Assembly (NCBI RefSeq): GCF_006337165.1
Contig: NZ_CP040896.1
Coordinates: 4,154,001 to 4,218,000 of the forward strand
Length of the DNA: 64,000 bases
Direction of reading: 5' to 3'
DNA from: Hymenobacter jejuensis
GTDB lineage: Bacteria; Bacteroidota; Bacteroidia; Cytophagales; Hymenobacteraceae
The translations under genes were made by a program, and so were the position numbers. Positions 8,372 to 16,645 of the stretch are shown here, one piece after another (position 1 is the first letter of the stretch; every line of letters begins with the position of its first letter). The notes under the pieces were generated by a model. That model made no database searches. It was not told the DNA's origin and was given only the letters and a program-made list of their open reading frames with translations.

Positions 8372-9573
8372 TGCGTATGCGCGGAATACGAAGGCTTGGC
8401 TGGGTGGTGGTACTGCTGTTGCAAGCCGTTGCGATGGCAGGGTATGCCGCCCCCGCAAGCCCGTTTCTGCTGCTTGAGGCCTCGCAGATGGCCGCTTACA
8501 AAGCGGCTTATGCAAAGGGTAGCGCCTCGGAAGTAAAGCAGGTAAAAGCGCTTTTGGCTGAGGCTGATCAAGTCTTGGCTACTGGCCCTTACGCAGTTAC
8601 CTTCAAGAAGCAACTGCCGCCCAGCGGCAACAAACACGATTACATGTCGCAGGCTCCGTATTGGTGGCCCGACCCCACCAAGCCCGACGGAAAACCATAC
8701 ATCCAGAAGGACGGCCTGAAAAACCCGGAATCGACTAACCTGAAGGACAGCGAGAGCCTGACGAAAGTCTGCGAGGGCGTAAAGGCCTTAGGGCTAGCGT
8801 ATTATTTTACCGGCGAAGAAAAATACGCAGCGCGCGCAAGCAAGCTGCTCCGCGTGTTTTTTCTGGATGCCGACACCCGGATGAACCCAAATCTGAGTTT
8901 TGGGCAAGGCATTCCGGGCATGGCGGATGGGCGCAGCTATGGCATCATCGAAAGCCGGCATCTGACGGAAATTCCGGATGCCTTGGCCCTTATGAACGGC
9001 GCCAAAAGCATCGATGCCAACCTGGTGAGCGGCCTGAAAAGCTGGTATAAGCAGTTCACGCAATGGCTACTGACCAGCCAGATCGGCCGCGAGGAAGGCA
9101 ACAATAAAAATAACCACGGTACATTTTACGATGTGCAAGTGGTTGATTATCTATTATTTACAGGTGACAAAGCTCAGGCAAAGCAACACCTTGAAAATCA
9201 GACCGTTCCGCGGTTGGCTTCCCAGATAGAGCCCGATGGCTCGCAGCCTTTGGAGCTAGCCCGCACCCGGCCCTGGAACTACACCACCATGAATTTGCAG
9301 GGCTGGGTAGAGCTGGCCTTGCTTGCCCCGAAAGCCGGCGTGGATTTGTGGCACTATGCAACCTCCGACGGCCGCGGCTTGCGCCAGGCCGTAGCATGGT
9401 TTCGGCCGTATTTATTGCAGCAAAAAAAGATGGAGCGGCCGGACGTTGCGCCTACTAACAATAACACCATTCTGGCTCTCTACAACCACGCCGGCCGCAT
9501 TTATCCGGAGTTGGAAGTCGCCAAAGTATTCGCCCTTTATCCCGATTACGTCAGGGTTCCCTGGGCCTTCTGA
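8371..9573 (+). CDS. Alginate_lyase-domain polysaccharide lyase (alginate/glucuronan type)
   Basis: A 400-residue secreted lyase. I start it at the ATG at 8371, which overlaps the SusD stop (TAATG) and gives a clear signal peptide (MRMRGIRRLGWVVVLLLQAV, cleavage near GYAA). An open frame continues upstream inside susD but would be coding overlap without a signal. The domain resembles PF05426: APYWWPDPTKPDGKPYI near residues 92-108, and the catalytic NNHGTFYD with Asn-His at about 248-249 and Tyr at about 253. Such enzymes break 1,4-linked uronate polymers by beta-elimination, leaving an unsaturated uronic acid at the new non-reducing end. The neighbouring GH88 removes exactly that residue, which supports the lyase call. 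Glucuronan, alginate or another acidic glycan are all possible; the uxuAB-type genes favour glucuronate. Confidence 0.85.
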   Translation: MRMRGIRRLGWVVVLLLQAVAMAGYAAPASPFLLLEASQMAAYKAAYAKGSASEVKQVKALLAEADQVLATGPYAVTFKKQLPPSGNKHDYMSQAPYWWPDPTKPDGKPYIQKDGLKNPESTNLKDSESLTKVCEGVKALGLAYYFTGEEKYAARASKLLRVFFLDADTRMNPNLSFGQGIPGMADGRSYGIIESRHLTEIPDALALMNGAKSIDANLVSGLKSWYKQFTQWLLTSQIGREEGNNKNNHGTFYDVQVVDYLLFTGDKAQAKQHLENQTVPRLASQIEPDGSQPLELARTRPWNYTTMNLQGWVELALLAPKAGVDLWHYATSDGRGLRQAVAWFRPYLLQQKKMERPDVAPTNNNTILALYNHAGRIYPELEVAKVFALYPDYVRVPWAF

Positions 9574-9584
9574 CCCGCGACTGA

Positions 9585-9613
9585 CCTTCCGCTGAGCGCC
9601 GCTTAGCGGAGGG
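9585..9613 (+). other. Intra-operon hairpin between lyase and GH88 genes
   Basis: CCTTCCGCT (9585-9593) pairs with AGCGGAGGG (9605-9613) with one G-U pair and an 11-nt loop, within the 60-bp gap. There is no T tract, so it looks more like an mRNA processing or stability element than a terminator. Confidence 0.4.
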
Positions 9614-9633
9614 ATCGTTTCTGTTTGTTGCCT

Positions 9634-10830
9634 ATGATTCAGACTTTCAAACCTGCGCTAGTGCTGTTGTTGCTATTGCTTTCGGGCGAAGCGTTGTTTG
9701 CCCAGCCGACAACAAGCGGGGTGCCGGTCGAGCGCGTTGTTGCGCTGGCAGAAAAGCAGTATCTGGCTTATATCCAGCATTATCCGGATAGCACCCAACA
9801 CCCCCGCAGCACAAAAGAAGACGGCTCGATTCTGCTGACTTCTTCACGCAACTGGACCAGCGGCTTTTTCGCCGGCAGCCTGTGGTACGTGGCCCGCTTC
9901 ACGGGGCAAGAGGCCTGGCGCCGCCGCGCCGCCGCCTGGACCGAAACGCTCGAAGCCGAAAAAAACGTGACCATCACTCACGATTTAGGGTTTATCCTGT
10001 ACTCGTCGTATGGACAGGGCTTCCAGCAAACGCACAACCCTAAGTACCGGGACGTGCTGTTGCAGGCCTCGGCTACGCTGTCGCGGCGGTTCAGTCCGGT
10101 GGTGGGCGCCATTCGTTCCTGGGATTTTCCGCAGTATTCGTATCCCGTGATCGTCGACAACCTCATGAACCTGGAAATGCTGCTGTGGGCGTCGAAGGCG
10201 AGCGGGGATTCTACCTTTGCTCGTATCGCTAAATCGCACGCTAACACCGACTTGCGCTACCGGTTTCGGAAGGATAACAGCAGCTACCACGTACTGGATT
10301 TTGACCCGGCCACTGGCAAACTGCTCCGGCAAATGACCCATCAGGGCTTTGCCGATAACTCGTGCTGGGCGCGCGGGCAGGGGTGGGCCATTTATGGGTA
10401 CACGATGCTCTACCGCGAAACCGGCAACACCAAATACTTGCAGGCCGCCACCCGCGCGGCCAATTATTTCATCAAGCAGACCAACAAAATCGCCGACCAC
10501 ATTCCCTATTGGGATTTCAACGATAACGCCATTCCGCAGGTGCCGCGCGATGCTTCGGCCGCGGCTGTAGCGGCATCCGGAATGTTGGAGTTGAGCAAGT
10601 ACGCTAAGGGAGGAAAGAAGTATTATAGCGCTGCGGTTACAATGCTAACCAGCTTGTGCTCCGATACATACCTGGCCGCGCCCGGCACCAATAATTACTT
10701 TCTCCTCAAGCACAGCACCGGTAACAAACCCTCCAAATCGGAGGTGGATGCCCCCTTGGCGTACGCCGATTATTACTTCCTGGAAGCGCTGTGGCGCTAC
10801 AAAAGCTACTCGACTCTAACCCTTAAGTAA
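9634..10830 (+). CDS. Glycoside hydrolase family 88 unsaturated glucuronyl hydrolase
   Basis: A 398-residue alpha6/alpha6-barrel enzyme. It hydrates the C4-C5 double bond of unsaturated uronic acids left by polysaccharide lyases, which breaks the glycosidic bond. Start chosen at ATG 9634; a TTG nine bases earlier is possible. The signal peptide includes LVLLLLLLSGEALFAQP, so it works in the periplasm or outside. Two catalytic Asp residues are visible: THDLGF (Asp about 117) and VDNLMN (Asp about 175). Other family landmarks are NWTSGFFAGSLWY near residues 70-82, QGFADNSCWARGQGWAIYG and a C-terminal APLAYADYYFLEALWRY. Length is normal for the family. It follows the lyase by 60 bp and precedes the SDR gene by 5 bp, so all three are likely one transcript. 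Confidence 0.93.
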   Translation: MIQTFKPALVLLLLLLSGEALFAQPTTSGVPVERVVALAEKQYLAYIQHYPDSTQHPRSTKEDGSILLTSSRNWTSGFFAGSLWYVARFTGQEAWRRRAAAWTETLEAEKNVTITHDLGFILYSSYGQGFQQTHNPKYRDVLLQASATLSRRFSPVVGAIRSWDFPQYSYPVIVDNLMNLEMLLWASKASGDSTFARIAKSHANTDLRYRFRKDNSSYHVLDFDPATGKLLRQMTHQGFADNSCWARGQGWAIYGYTMLYRETGNTKYLQAATRAANYFIKQTNKIADHIPYWDFNDNAIPQVPRDASAAAVAASGMLELSKYAKGGKKYYSAAVTMLTSLCSDTYLAAPGTNNYFLLKHSTGNKPSKSEVDAPLAYADYYFLEALWRYKSYSTLTLK

Positions 10831-10835
10831 GTATC

Positions 10836-11651
10836 ATGAACGACAGCTTTTCCTTGCGCGAGAAAGTAATCGTGGTGACCGGTGGCACGGGCATCCTGGG
10901 CGATTCGTTTGTCAACGGCATTGTGGCCGCGGGCGGGGCCGTGGGCATCTTGGGCCGCAACGCCGAGGTCGCCCACGCGCGGGCCGACGCCATTACCCGC
11001 CAAGGGGGCCGGGCGGTGGCCTTGGTCGCCGATGTGTTGCAGGAAGCCGAGTTGGTGGCCGCCCGCGAGCTGCTGCTCAGCACCTTCGGCCGGATTGACG
11101 GGCTGGTCAACGGGGCCGGCGGCAACGCGCCCGACGGCGTGCTGGACCCGGCCGAAGACGTGTTCAAGCTGAACATTGCCGGCATGCAGCGGGTGATGAA
11201 CCTGAACCTGTGGGGCACGATTATCCCCACGCAGGTCTTCGGGCCGGCCCTGGCCGCGTCGGGCAAGGGCAGCATCGTGAACATCTCGTCCATGAATTCG
11301 AAGCGCGCCATCACCAAGGTGCTGGGCTACAACATGGGCAAGGCCGCTGTGGATTGCTACACCCAGTGGTTTGCCGTGGAAATGGCCAATCGCTACGGCG
11401 ACAAGCTGCGCATGAACGCCTTGGCCCCCGGATTTTTCCTGACCGAGCAAAACCGCAGCTTGCTGACCACGCCGGAAGGCGGCTTCACGCCGCGCGGGGA
11501 ACTGGTCATTCGCCAGACGCCCTTCAAGCGCTTTGGCCAGCCCGACGAGCTGCAAGGGGCGTTGGTGTGGCTCCTGAGCGACGCGTCGCAATTTGTCACC
11601 GGCTCGATGGTCTGCGTCGACGGCGGGTTTTCCATCTTTGGGGGCGTTTAA
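10836..11651 (+). CDS. uxuB: SDR-family D-fructuronate reductase (mannonate oxidoreductase)
   Basis: A 271-residue short-chain dehydrogenase. The Rossmann motif is VVTGGTGILG at residues 13-22, with NGAGG near 93. The catalytic Ser is in NISSMNSK and the Tyr/Lys pair is in GYNMGKAA. The C-terminus VTGSMVCVDGGFSIFGGV is classical. It lies between a GH88 gene and uxuA, which matches the Bacillus subtilis type of UxuB (an SDR reducing D-fructuronate to D-mannonate with NADH) rather than the unrelated long-chain E. coli enzyme. The reaction would link uronic acids released by the lyase and GH88 to UxuA. An alternative is another uronate or keto-sugar reductase, since SDR specificity cannot be read with certainty. 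Confidence 0.8.
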   Translation: MNDSFSLREKVIVVTGGTGILGDSFVNGIVAAGGAVGILGRNAEVAHARADAITRQGGRAVALVADVLQEAELVAARELLLSTFGRIDGLVNGAGGNAPDGVLDPAEDVFKLNIAGMQRVMNLNLWGTIIPTQVFGPALAASGKGSIVNISSMNSKRAITKVLGYNMGKAAVDCYTQWFAVEMANRYGDKLRMNALAPGFFLTEQNRSLLTTPEGGFTPRGELVIRQTPFKRFGQPDELQGALVWLLSDASQFVTGSMVCVDGGFSIFGGV

Positions 11652-11671
11652 CCTATAAAAATCAAGAAACA

Positions 11672-12844
11672 ATGGCGTATTCCATGCAGCAAACCATGCG
11701 CTGGTTTGGCCCCAACGACCCCGTGAGCCTGTCTGATATCCGGCAGGCCGGGTGCAGCGGCGTCGTGACCGCCCTGCACCACATCCCGAATGGCGTGGTA
11801 TGGTCGGTGGCGGAAATCCAGCGGCGAAAAGCAGAAATTGAAGCGGCCGGCCTGCTCTGGAGCGTGGTGGAAAGCGTGCCGGTGCACGAAGCCATCAAAA
11901 CTCAAAGTCTTGGTTTTGAAACGTATATAGAAAACTACCAGCAGAGCCTGCGCAACCTGGCAAGCTGTGGTATCTACGTCGTTACCTACAACTTTATGCC
12001 GGTGCTCGACTGGACGCGCACCGACCTGAGCTACACCCTGGCCGATGGCTCGAAGGCGCTGCGGTTCGAGCGGGCGGCTTTTGTTGCGTTCGACACGCTG
12101 CTTCTGAAGCGTCACCATGCCGAGCAGGAATACACTGCCGAGGAGCTGGCCGTGGCAAAGGCCCGCTTCGAGGCCATGAGCGAGGCGGACAAGTTGCAAC
12201 TTCAGCGCAACATCATTGCCGGGTTGCCGGGCAGCGAAGAAAGCTTCACGCTCCAGCAGTTTCAGCAGGCGCTCGACGCTTACGATGGAATCGACGCGGC
12301 TAAGCTACAGGCCAACCTGATTTATTTTCTACAGCAAGTAGTGCCGGTGGCTGAGGAAGTGGGCGTGAAGCTGGTCATTCATCCCGACGATCCGCCGTAC
12401 CCAATTCTGGGTTTGCCGCGGGTAGTGAGTACTGCCGCCGACGTGCAGGCGCTGTTCGTCGCCGTGCCTTCGCCAAGCAACGGCCTGTGCTTCTGCACCG
12501 GCTCCTTCGGCGTGCGGCCCGACAACGATTTGCCGGCAATGGTGCGGCAGTTTGCCGAGCGCATCAACTTCGTGCATCTGCGCAGCACCCGTCGCAACGA
12601 GCAGGGCGATTTCTACGAAGACAACCACTTGGAAGGCGACGTGGACATGTACGGCGTGGTGCGGGAGTTGCTCGGCGTCATGCAGCAACGCGGCCTGGCC
12701 ATCCCGATGCGGCCCGACCACGGCCACCAAATGCTTGACGATCTGCACAAAAAGACCAATCCGGGCTACTCCGGCATCGGCCGCCTGCGGGGCTTAGCTG
12801 AGTTGCGCGGGCTGGAAATGGGCATTCAAAAGAGCCTGTTTTAG
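11672..12844 (+). CDS. uxuA: D-mannonate dehydratase
   Basis: A 390-residue cytoplasmic enzyme that dehydrates D-mannonate to 2-keto-3-deoxy-D-gluconate. The start is the ATG at 11672, 20 bp after uxuB; an upstream open stretch in this frame overlaps uxuB and is spurious. UxuA landmarks are MRWFGPNDPVSLSDIRQAG at the N-terminus, GVVTALHHIPNGVVW, GVKLVIHPDDPPYPILGLPR with metal-ligand His, FCTGSFGVRPDNDLP with metal-ligand Cys, INFVHLRSTRR, and MRPDHGHQMLDD near the end. Length is normal for the family. With UxuB it completes fructuronate conversion to KDG. The glucuronate isomerase, KDG kinase and KDPG aldolase are not in this window. Confidence 0.96.
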   Translation: MAYSMQQTMRWFGPNDPVSLSDIRQAGCSGVVTALHHIPNGVVWSVAEIQRRKAEIEAAGLLWSVVESVPVHEAIKTQSLGFETYIENYQQSLRNLASCGIYVVTYNFMPVLDWTRTDLSYTLADGSKALRFERAAFVAFDTLLLKRHHAEQEYTAEELAVAKARFEAMSEADKLQLQRNIIAGLPGSEESFTLQQFQQALDAYDGIDAAKLQANLIYFLQQVVPVAEEVGVKLVIHPDDPPYPILGLPRVVSTAADVQALFVAVPSPSNGLCFCTGSFGVRPDNDLPAMVRQFAERINFVHLRSTRRNEQGDFYEDNHLEGDVDMYGVVRELLGVMQQRGLAIPMRPDHGHQMLDDLHKKTNPGYSGIGRLRGLAELRGLEMGIQKSLF

Positions 12845-12866
12845 ACTCTTGACGCCCATCAACTTA

Positions 12867-12912
12867 AAAACGCCGGTCAAGCTGAGCGCAGTCGAAGCAT
12901 GACCGGCGTTTT
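12867..12912 (+). terminator. Terminator after uxuA, built on a REP-like element
   Basis: AAAACGCCGGTCA (12867-12879) and TGACCGGCGTTTT (12900-12912) form a perfect 13-bp stem ending in a T run. The loop carries AGCTGAGCGCAGTCGAAGCA, the core of the GTCAT-CTGAGC repeat family seen at 36472, 39550 and 43667. It probably ends most of the PUL transcript before the GH2 gene. Confidence 0.65.
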
Positions 12913-12950
12913 ACAAGAGCTTTCAAAGTGAAAACGGAATTATTATCGCA

Positions 12951-15416
12951 TTGATACATAGAAGGTTACTGCTGCTTTGGCTGGGTTTGGTGCTGAGCAT
13001 TTCGACTGCGTTTGGCCAGCAGCGAACCCGGCTAAACGACGACTGGGAATTCGTCCGGCAGGACTTGGGCGGCGTATGGGAAGCGGTGCGCCCCGTGGTA
13101 GCGGGCAACCCCGAAAGCGTGCCGCTGTGGCAAAAAGTGACGCTGCCGCATTGTTTTAACGCGCGCGACGCCGTCGACCCAGACGTGAATTACTACCAGG
13201 GGCCGGGCTGGTACCGCACCCAACTCACGGTGCAAAACCCCTACGCCAACGGCCGCACGCTGCTGCATTTTGAAGGCGCCGGCCAGAAAACCGAGGTCTA
13301 CATTTACACCACCAAAGTCGGGAGCCACGTCGGCGGTTACGACGAGTGGACGATGGACATCACACAGGCCGTGGCCGATTTTCAGAAAACGGAGGCTTAC
13401 AAGACCCAGTTCAAGGGCAAAATTCCGCTTTCCATTCGCAGCGACAATTCCCGCGATCTGGAAATGATACCTTCTGATCTGTCGGATTTCAACGTGTACG
13501 GCGGCATTTATCGCTACCTGAACCTGGTGTATGTGCCGGCGCTTTCGCTGGAAAGAATAGCGGCCAAAGCCGAAGTAGATAAAGCCGGAAAACAGGGCCA
13601 GCTTACAATTAAAGCAACTTTCTTCAACCCAAACCAGCTGGCCAAAGCCGAAATCAACGTGCGGATTCTCGACCCCAAAGGCAAGCAGGTTGAGAGGTAT
13701 CAGGCTGGTGTGGCGGTAAAAGCAGGGGAGCAGGAGCTTCATGCCTTTCGGGTCAAAAAACCGCAGCTGTGGTCGCCGGACAAGCCAAATCTGTACACAG
13801 TGCAGGTGACGGTGAAAGCCGGTTCCGATGCGTATGTGCAGACCGAAAAAGTAGGTTTTCGGCACATCGAATTTGTTGAAAAAGGGCCGTTTATGCTCAA
13901 CGGCAAGCGCCTGCTATTGCGCGGCACCCACCGCCACGAAGACCACGCCGGCGTAGCTGCCGCCATGACCGAGCCGATGATTCGGCAGGAAATGCGCATG
14001 ATGAAGGAAATGGGCGTCAACTTCATCCGGTTGGGTCATTACCAGCAATCGCGCATTGTTTTGCAACTATGTGATAGTCTGGGGATTACGGTATGGGAGG
14101 AAATTCCGTGGTGTCGGGGTGGCTTGGGCGGAGAGGTGTACCAGAGCCAGGCCAAGCGCATGCTCACCAACATGATTGAGCAGCACTACAACCACCCGGC
14201 GGTCATCATCTGGGGCTTGGGCAACGAGAACGACTGGCCCGGCGATTTTCCGGAGTTTGATAAGGAGAAGATCCGCACGTTCATGAAGGAATTGAACGCG
14301 CTTTCGCACCAGCTCGATGCTTCGCGCTACACGGCCATTCGTCGCTGCGATTTCTGCAAGGATATCCCCGATGTGTATTCGCCCTCGATCTGGGCGGGTT
14401 GGTACCGCGGCATCTACACCGAGTACAAAGAGGTGACAGAGAAGGAGTTTCAGGGCGTGAAGCGCTTTCTGCACGTCGAGTGGGGCGGCGACAGCCACGC
14501 CGGTCGGCACTCCGAAAACCCCGACAATGCCTTAGCCAAGATCAGCCGGGGGCAGGGCGCCGACGAGCGATCCGGCGACGCGTCGCTGTTTGGTGGCAGC
14601 GCGCGCGTATCGAAAGACGGCGACTGGAGCGAGAGCTACCTCTGCAACCTCGTCGATTGGCACCTAAAGGAACAAGAAACGATGCCGTGGCTCAGCGGTA
14701 CGGCGTACTGGCCCTTCAAGGATTTTTCGACGCCCGTTCGCCCCGACAACCCCATCCCGTACATGAACCAGAAGGGTGTGATCGAGCGCGATTTCACCAA
14801 AAAAGAAGCGTATTACGTCTTTCAGTCGTACTGGACCACCACGCCGATGGCGCACATCTACGGGCACTCGTGGCCGGTGCGTTGGGGCGAGGCCGGCGAG
14901 CAGAAGATGGTGAAAGTGTACTCGAATTGCGAGCAGGCTGAGCTGTTTGTGAACGGGAGAAGCTACGGCGTGAAAAAGCGCAACAGCCAGGATTTCCCGG
15001 CGGCGGGCCTGCGGTGGCTGGTGACCTTCGACAACAGCCGCGAAAACACCATCAAAGTCGTGGCCCGCCAGGGCAAAACGGTGGTGCAGGATGAAATTCA
15101 GCAGCGCTACCAAACCGACAAATGGGGCAAGCCCGCCAAGCTCATTCTGGAGAAAACAGCTGAGCAAAATGGCCTCGCCACGGTGCAGGTGAAGCTACTC
15201 GATGCCCATGGCGTGCAGTGCCTGGATGCCGTCAATTGGGTGAGCTTTTCGCTCAGCGGCGACGGACAACTGCTAGACGACTTAGGCACGTCGTCGGGCT
15301 CGCGCAAGGTGCAGGTCTACAACGGGCGAGCCGTTATTCGGGTGAAAACCAACGGCGGCAAAAGCGTGGTCGGCGTGCAGTCGGAGGGGATGGCCACGGC
15401 CTTGCTGCCCCTCTAG
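12951..15416 (+). CDS. Glycoside hydrolase family 2 (beta-galactosidase/beta-glucuronidase type)
   Basis: An 821-residue exported enzyme. No in-frame ATG exists before the signal peptide, so the TTG at 12951 is taken as start; it gives MIHRRLLLLWLGLVLSISTA with cleavage after AFGQ. Domain order: GH2 sugar-binding jelly roll (about 30-200), immunoglobulin-like domain (about 205-310), TIM barrel (about 315-620), then a DUF4982-like domain (KVYSNCEQAELFVNGRSYG) and a C-terminal immunoglobulin-like domain. The acid/base Glu is in WGLGNENDW (about residue 426) and the nucleophile Glu in LHVEWGGD (about residue 510). GH2 enzymes remove beta-galactose, beta-glucuronate or beta-mannose from chain ends. 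The uronate context makes galactosidase or glucuronidase activity plausible, but specificity is not visible. A terminator 39 bp upstream suggests separate or readthrough expression. Confidence 0.9.
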   Translation: MIHRRLLLLWLGLVLSISTAFGQQRTRLNDDWEFVRQDLGGVWEAVRPVVAGNPESVPLWQKVTLPHCFNARDAVDPDVNYYQGPGWYRTQLTVQNPYANGRTLLHFEGAGQKTEVYIYTTKVGSHVGGYDEWTMDITQAVADFQKTEAYKTQFKGKIPLSIRSDNSRDLEMIPSDLSDFNVYGGIYRYLNLVYVPALSLERIAAKAEVDKAGKQGQLTIKATFFNPNQLAKAEINVRILDPKGKQVERYQAGVAVKAGEQELHAFRVKKPQLWSPDKPNLYTVQVTVKAGSDAYVQTEKVGFRHIEFVEKGPFMLNGKRLLLRGTHRHEDHAGVAAAMTEPMIRQEMRMMKEMGVNFIRLGHYQQSRIVLQLCDSLGITVWEEIPWCRGGLGGEVYQSQAKRMLTNMIEQHYNHPAVIIWGLGNENDWPGDFPEFDKEKIRTFMKELNALSHQLDASRYTAIRRCDFCKDIPDVYSPSIWAGWYRGIYTEYKEVTEKEFQGVKRFLHVEWGGDSHAGRHSENPDNALAKISRGQGADERSGDASLFGGSARVSKDGDWSESYLCNLVDWHLKEQETMPWLSGTAYWPFKDFSTPVRPDNPIPYMNQKGVIERDFTKKEAYYVFQSYWTTTPMAHIYGHSWPVRWGEAGEQKMVKVYSNCEQAELFVNGRSYGVKKRNSQDFPAAGLRWLVTFDNSRENTIKVVARQGKTVVQDEIQQRYQTDKWGKPAKLILEKTAEQNGLATVQVKLLDAHGVQCLDAVNWVSFSLSGDGQLLDDLGTSSGSRKVQVYNGRAVIRVKTNGGKSVVGVQSEGMATALLPL

Positions 15417-15430
15417 AGAAATCCGGTTTC

Positions 15431-15458
15431 TTGATTAGTTTGCGCAGGTATACTTTTA
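15431..15458 (+). promoter_or_regulatory. Bacteroidota-type promoter candidate for the DUF5694-like gene
   Basis: TTG at 15431-15433, a 17-bp spacer, then TACTTTTA at 15451-15458, close to the Bacteroidota consensus TTG-N17-23-TAnnTTTG. The ATG at 15469 is only 10 bp beyond the -7 element, so the mRNA leader would be a few bases at most. Confidence 0.4.
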
Positions 15459-15468
15459 AAATTAAATA

Positions 15469-16401
15469 ATGATTAACATAAATATCTCATTATCAAATAC
15501 TTGTATAAATAAAGCAGTTGTATTTCTTGGCCTTCTCGCCTTGGCTACATCGGCGGCAACTGCCCAGCGCACACGCCCCGACGAGATCCAGGTGATGGTA
15601 GTGGGTTTCGATCACCTAAACCAGCTCTACAACAAGCAGCCTTCTTCGGATGTGTTCAGCGCCAAAAAGCAGGCGGAGCTGGCCAAGCTGCGCGCGCGCT
15701 TAAAGCAGTTTCGGCCCGATGCTATACTGCTGGAAGCCGAGCCCAAGGAGCAACCCGAGATCGACAGCTTGTACGCCTTATACCGGAGCGGACAGCTCCA
15801 CCTTTCGGCGTTGCCCACGGGGCGCAGCGAACGGTATCAGGTGGGCTTTGCGCTGGCGAAAGAGCTAAATCTGCCGGCTCCGCAAGGCGTTGATTACTAT
15901 GCCGCTACGTCGCAAAATTTATTAGCCACCGGCGACAACATCGATGCCTTCAAGCAAGGCTTGCTGAAGTTGCAGACGACTTCCCGGCCGCTGAAGCGGC
16001 TGGTGCAGCACGATAGCCTGTCGGTATACGATTATATTGCCCTGGCAAACACGCCCACAATGGTTTCGCTGATCCATCGGGTGCAATTCAATACGCCGGC
16101 GCTGGTCACCAACGGCGCGTTTTTCGCCACCGGCACGAATACCAACGACTTAGGCAAAGTGGATTCGGCTTACGTGGGGGCGCATTACATCACGTTGTTC
16201 TACAACCGCAACCTGAAAATCTACTCCAATATTTTGCGGGCCCAGCAAAAGACCCAGGCCCGGCGCGTGCTGGTGATGCTGGGCCTGGCCCATGTGGGGG
16301 TACAGGAAGAACTAGTGGCCGCCAACCCCGATTATCAAGTGGTGCACGCCACTAAGTATCTGAAAACGAACCAGACGAAGCTGTTGCAGCCCAAGCAGTA
16401 A
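15469..16401 (+). CDS. DUF5694-like secreted protein (TraB/GumN-like)
   Basis: A 310-residue protein with a signal peptide ending near LATSAATAQ (about residue 32). Residues 38-100 read EIQVMVVGFDHLNQLYN, then SAKKQAELAKLRARLKQFRP and DAILLEAEPKEQ. That pattern (a short strand with VxG(F)xH, a helix, then a strand ending in Glu) resembles DUF5694 and the wider TraB/GumN/ChaN-like group, where His and Glu may bind metal. The C-terminus RRVLVMLGLAHVGVQEELV repeats a strand-plus-His motif, also typical. Function is unknown; a hydrolase role is only a guess. The ATG at 15469 is the only usable start and lies beside a copy of the 29-bp palindrome, so the first 13 or so codons are repeat-derived and AT-rich. 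Confidence 0.7.
   Translation: MININISLSNTCINKAVVFLGLLALATSAATAQRTRPDEIQVMVVGFDHLNQLYNKQPSSDVFSAKKQAELAKLRARLKQFRPDAILLEAEPKEQPEIDSLYALYRSGQLHLSALPTGRSERYQVGFALAKELNLPAPQGVDYYAATSQNLLATGDNIDAFKQGLLKLQTTSRPLKRLVQHDSLSVYDYIALANTPTMVSLIHRVQFNTPALVTNGAFFATGTNTNDLGKVDSAYVGAHYITLFYNRNLKIYSNILRAQQKTQARRVLVMLGLAHVGVQEELVAANPDYQVVHATKYLKTNQTKLLQPKQ
15477..15505. repeat. 29-bp AT palindrome, copy 1 (degenerate)
   Basis: Weak copy of the dispersed palindrome (core CATTATCAAATA). Unusually, it lies inside coding sequence, spanning codons 4-13 of the DUF5694-like gene. Confidence 0.45.
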
Positions 16402-16425
16402 CAAAGGTCGGCACCGCTGACAGTC

Positions 16426-16469
16426 CGCCGACGCCCCTCGCGTGCCATGCTGCGCGAGGGGCGTCGGCG
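16426..16469 (+). terminator. Strong hairpin terminator after the DUF5694-like gene
   Basis: A perfect 17-bp GC-rich stem: CGCCGACGCCCCTCGCG at 16426-16442 and its inverse at 16453-16469, with a 10-nt loop, followed by TTCTTATCGTTTTC. It isolates the DUF5694-like gene from the SulP gene. Confidence 0.7.
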
Positions 16470-16511
16470 TTCTTATCGTTTTCTAATAATCTTCTAACGA
16501 AATTCTAATAG

Positions 16512-16544
16512 CCTTATAACCTGGCTTTAATTCTGGCTATAAGG
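16512..16544. promoter_or_regulatory. Inverted repeat upstream of the SulP promoter
   Basis: CCTTATAACC (16512-16521) and GGCTATAAGG (16535-16544) pair with one mismatch. It ends 8 bp before the TACCTTTG element, so it covers the -33 region and could be an operator for the transporter gene. Confidence 0.4.
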
Positions 16545-16552
16545 TTGGGTTT

Positions 16553-16560
16553 TACCTTTG
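16553..16560 (+). promoter_or_regulatory. Bacteroidota -7 element candidate for the SulP-carbonic anhydrase gene
   Basis: TACCTTTG matches TAnnTTTG exactly. No TTG lies at the expected upstream spacing, so the -33 box is missing or hidden in the palindrome. It implies a leader of about 175 nt before the ATG at 16745. Confidence 0.4.
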
Positions 16561-16645
16561 TAGAAGAAAATCCAACCTTCTGTTTTCGACGCTTTTTTGC
16601 CCGCTAAGCCAATGAGCAGTCCCGCTAAATACAGCTCCCGGCGCT

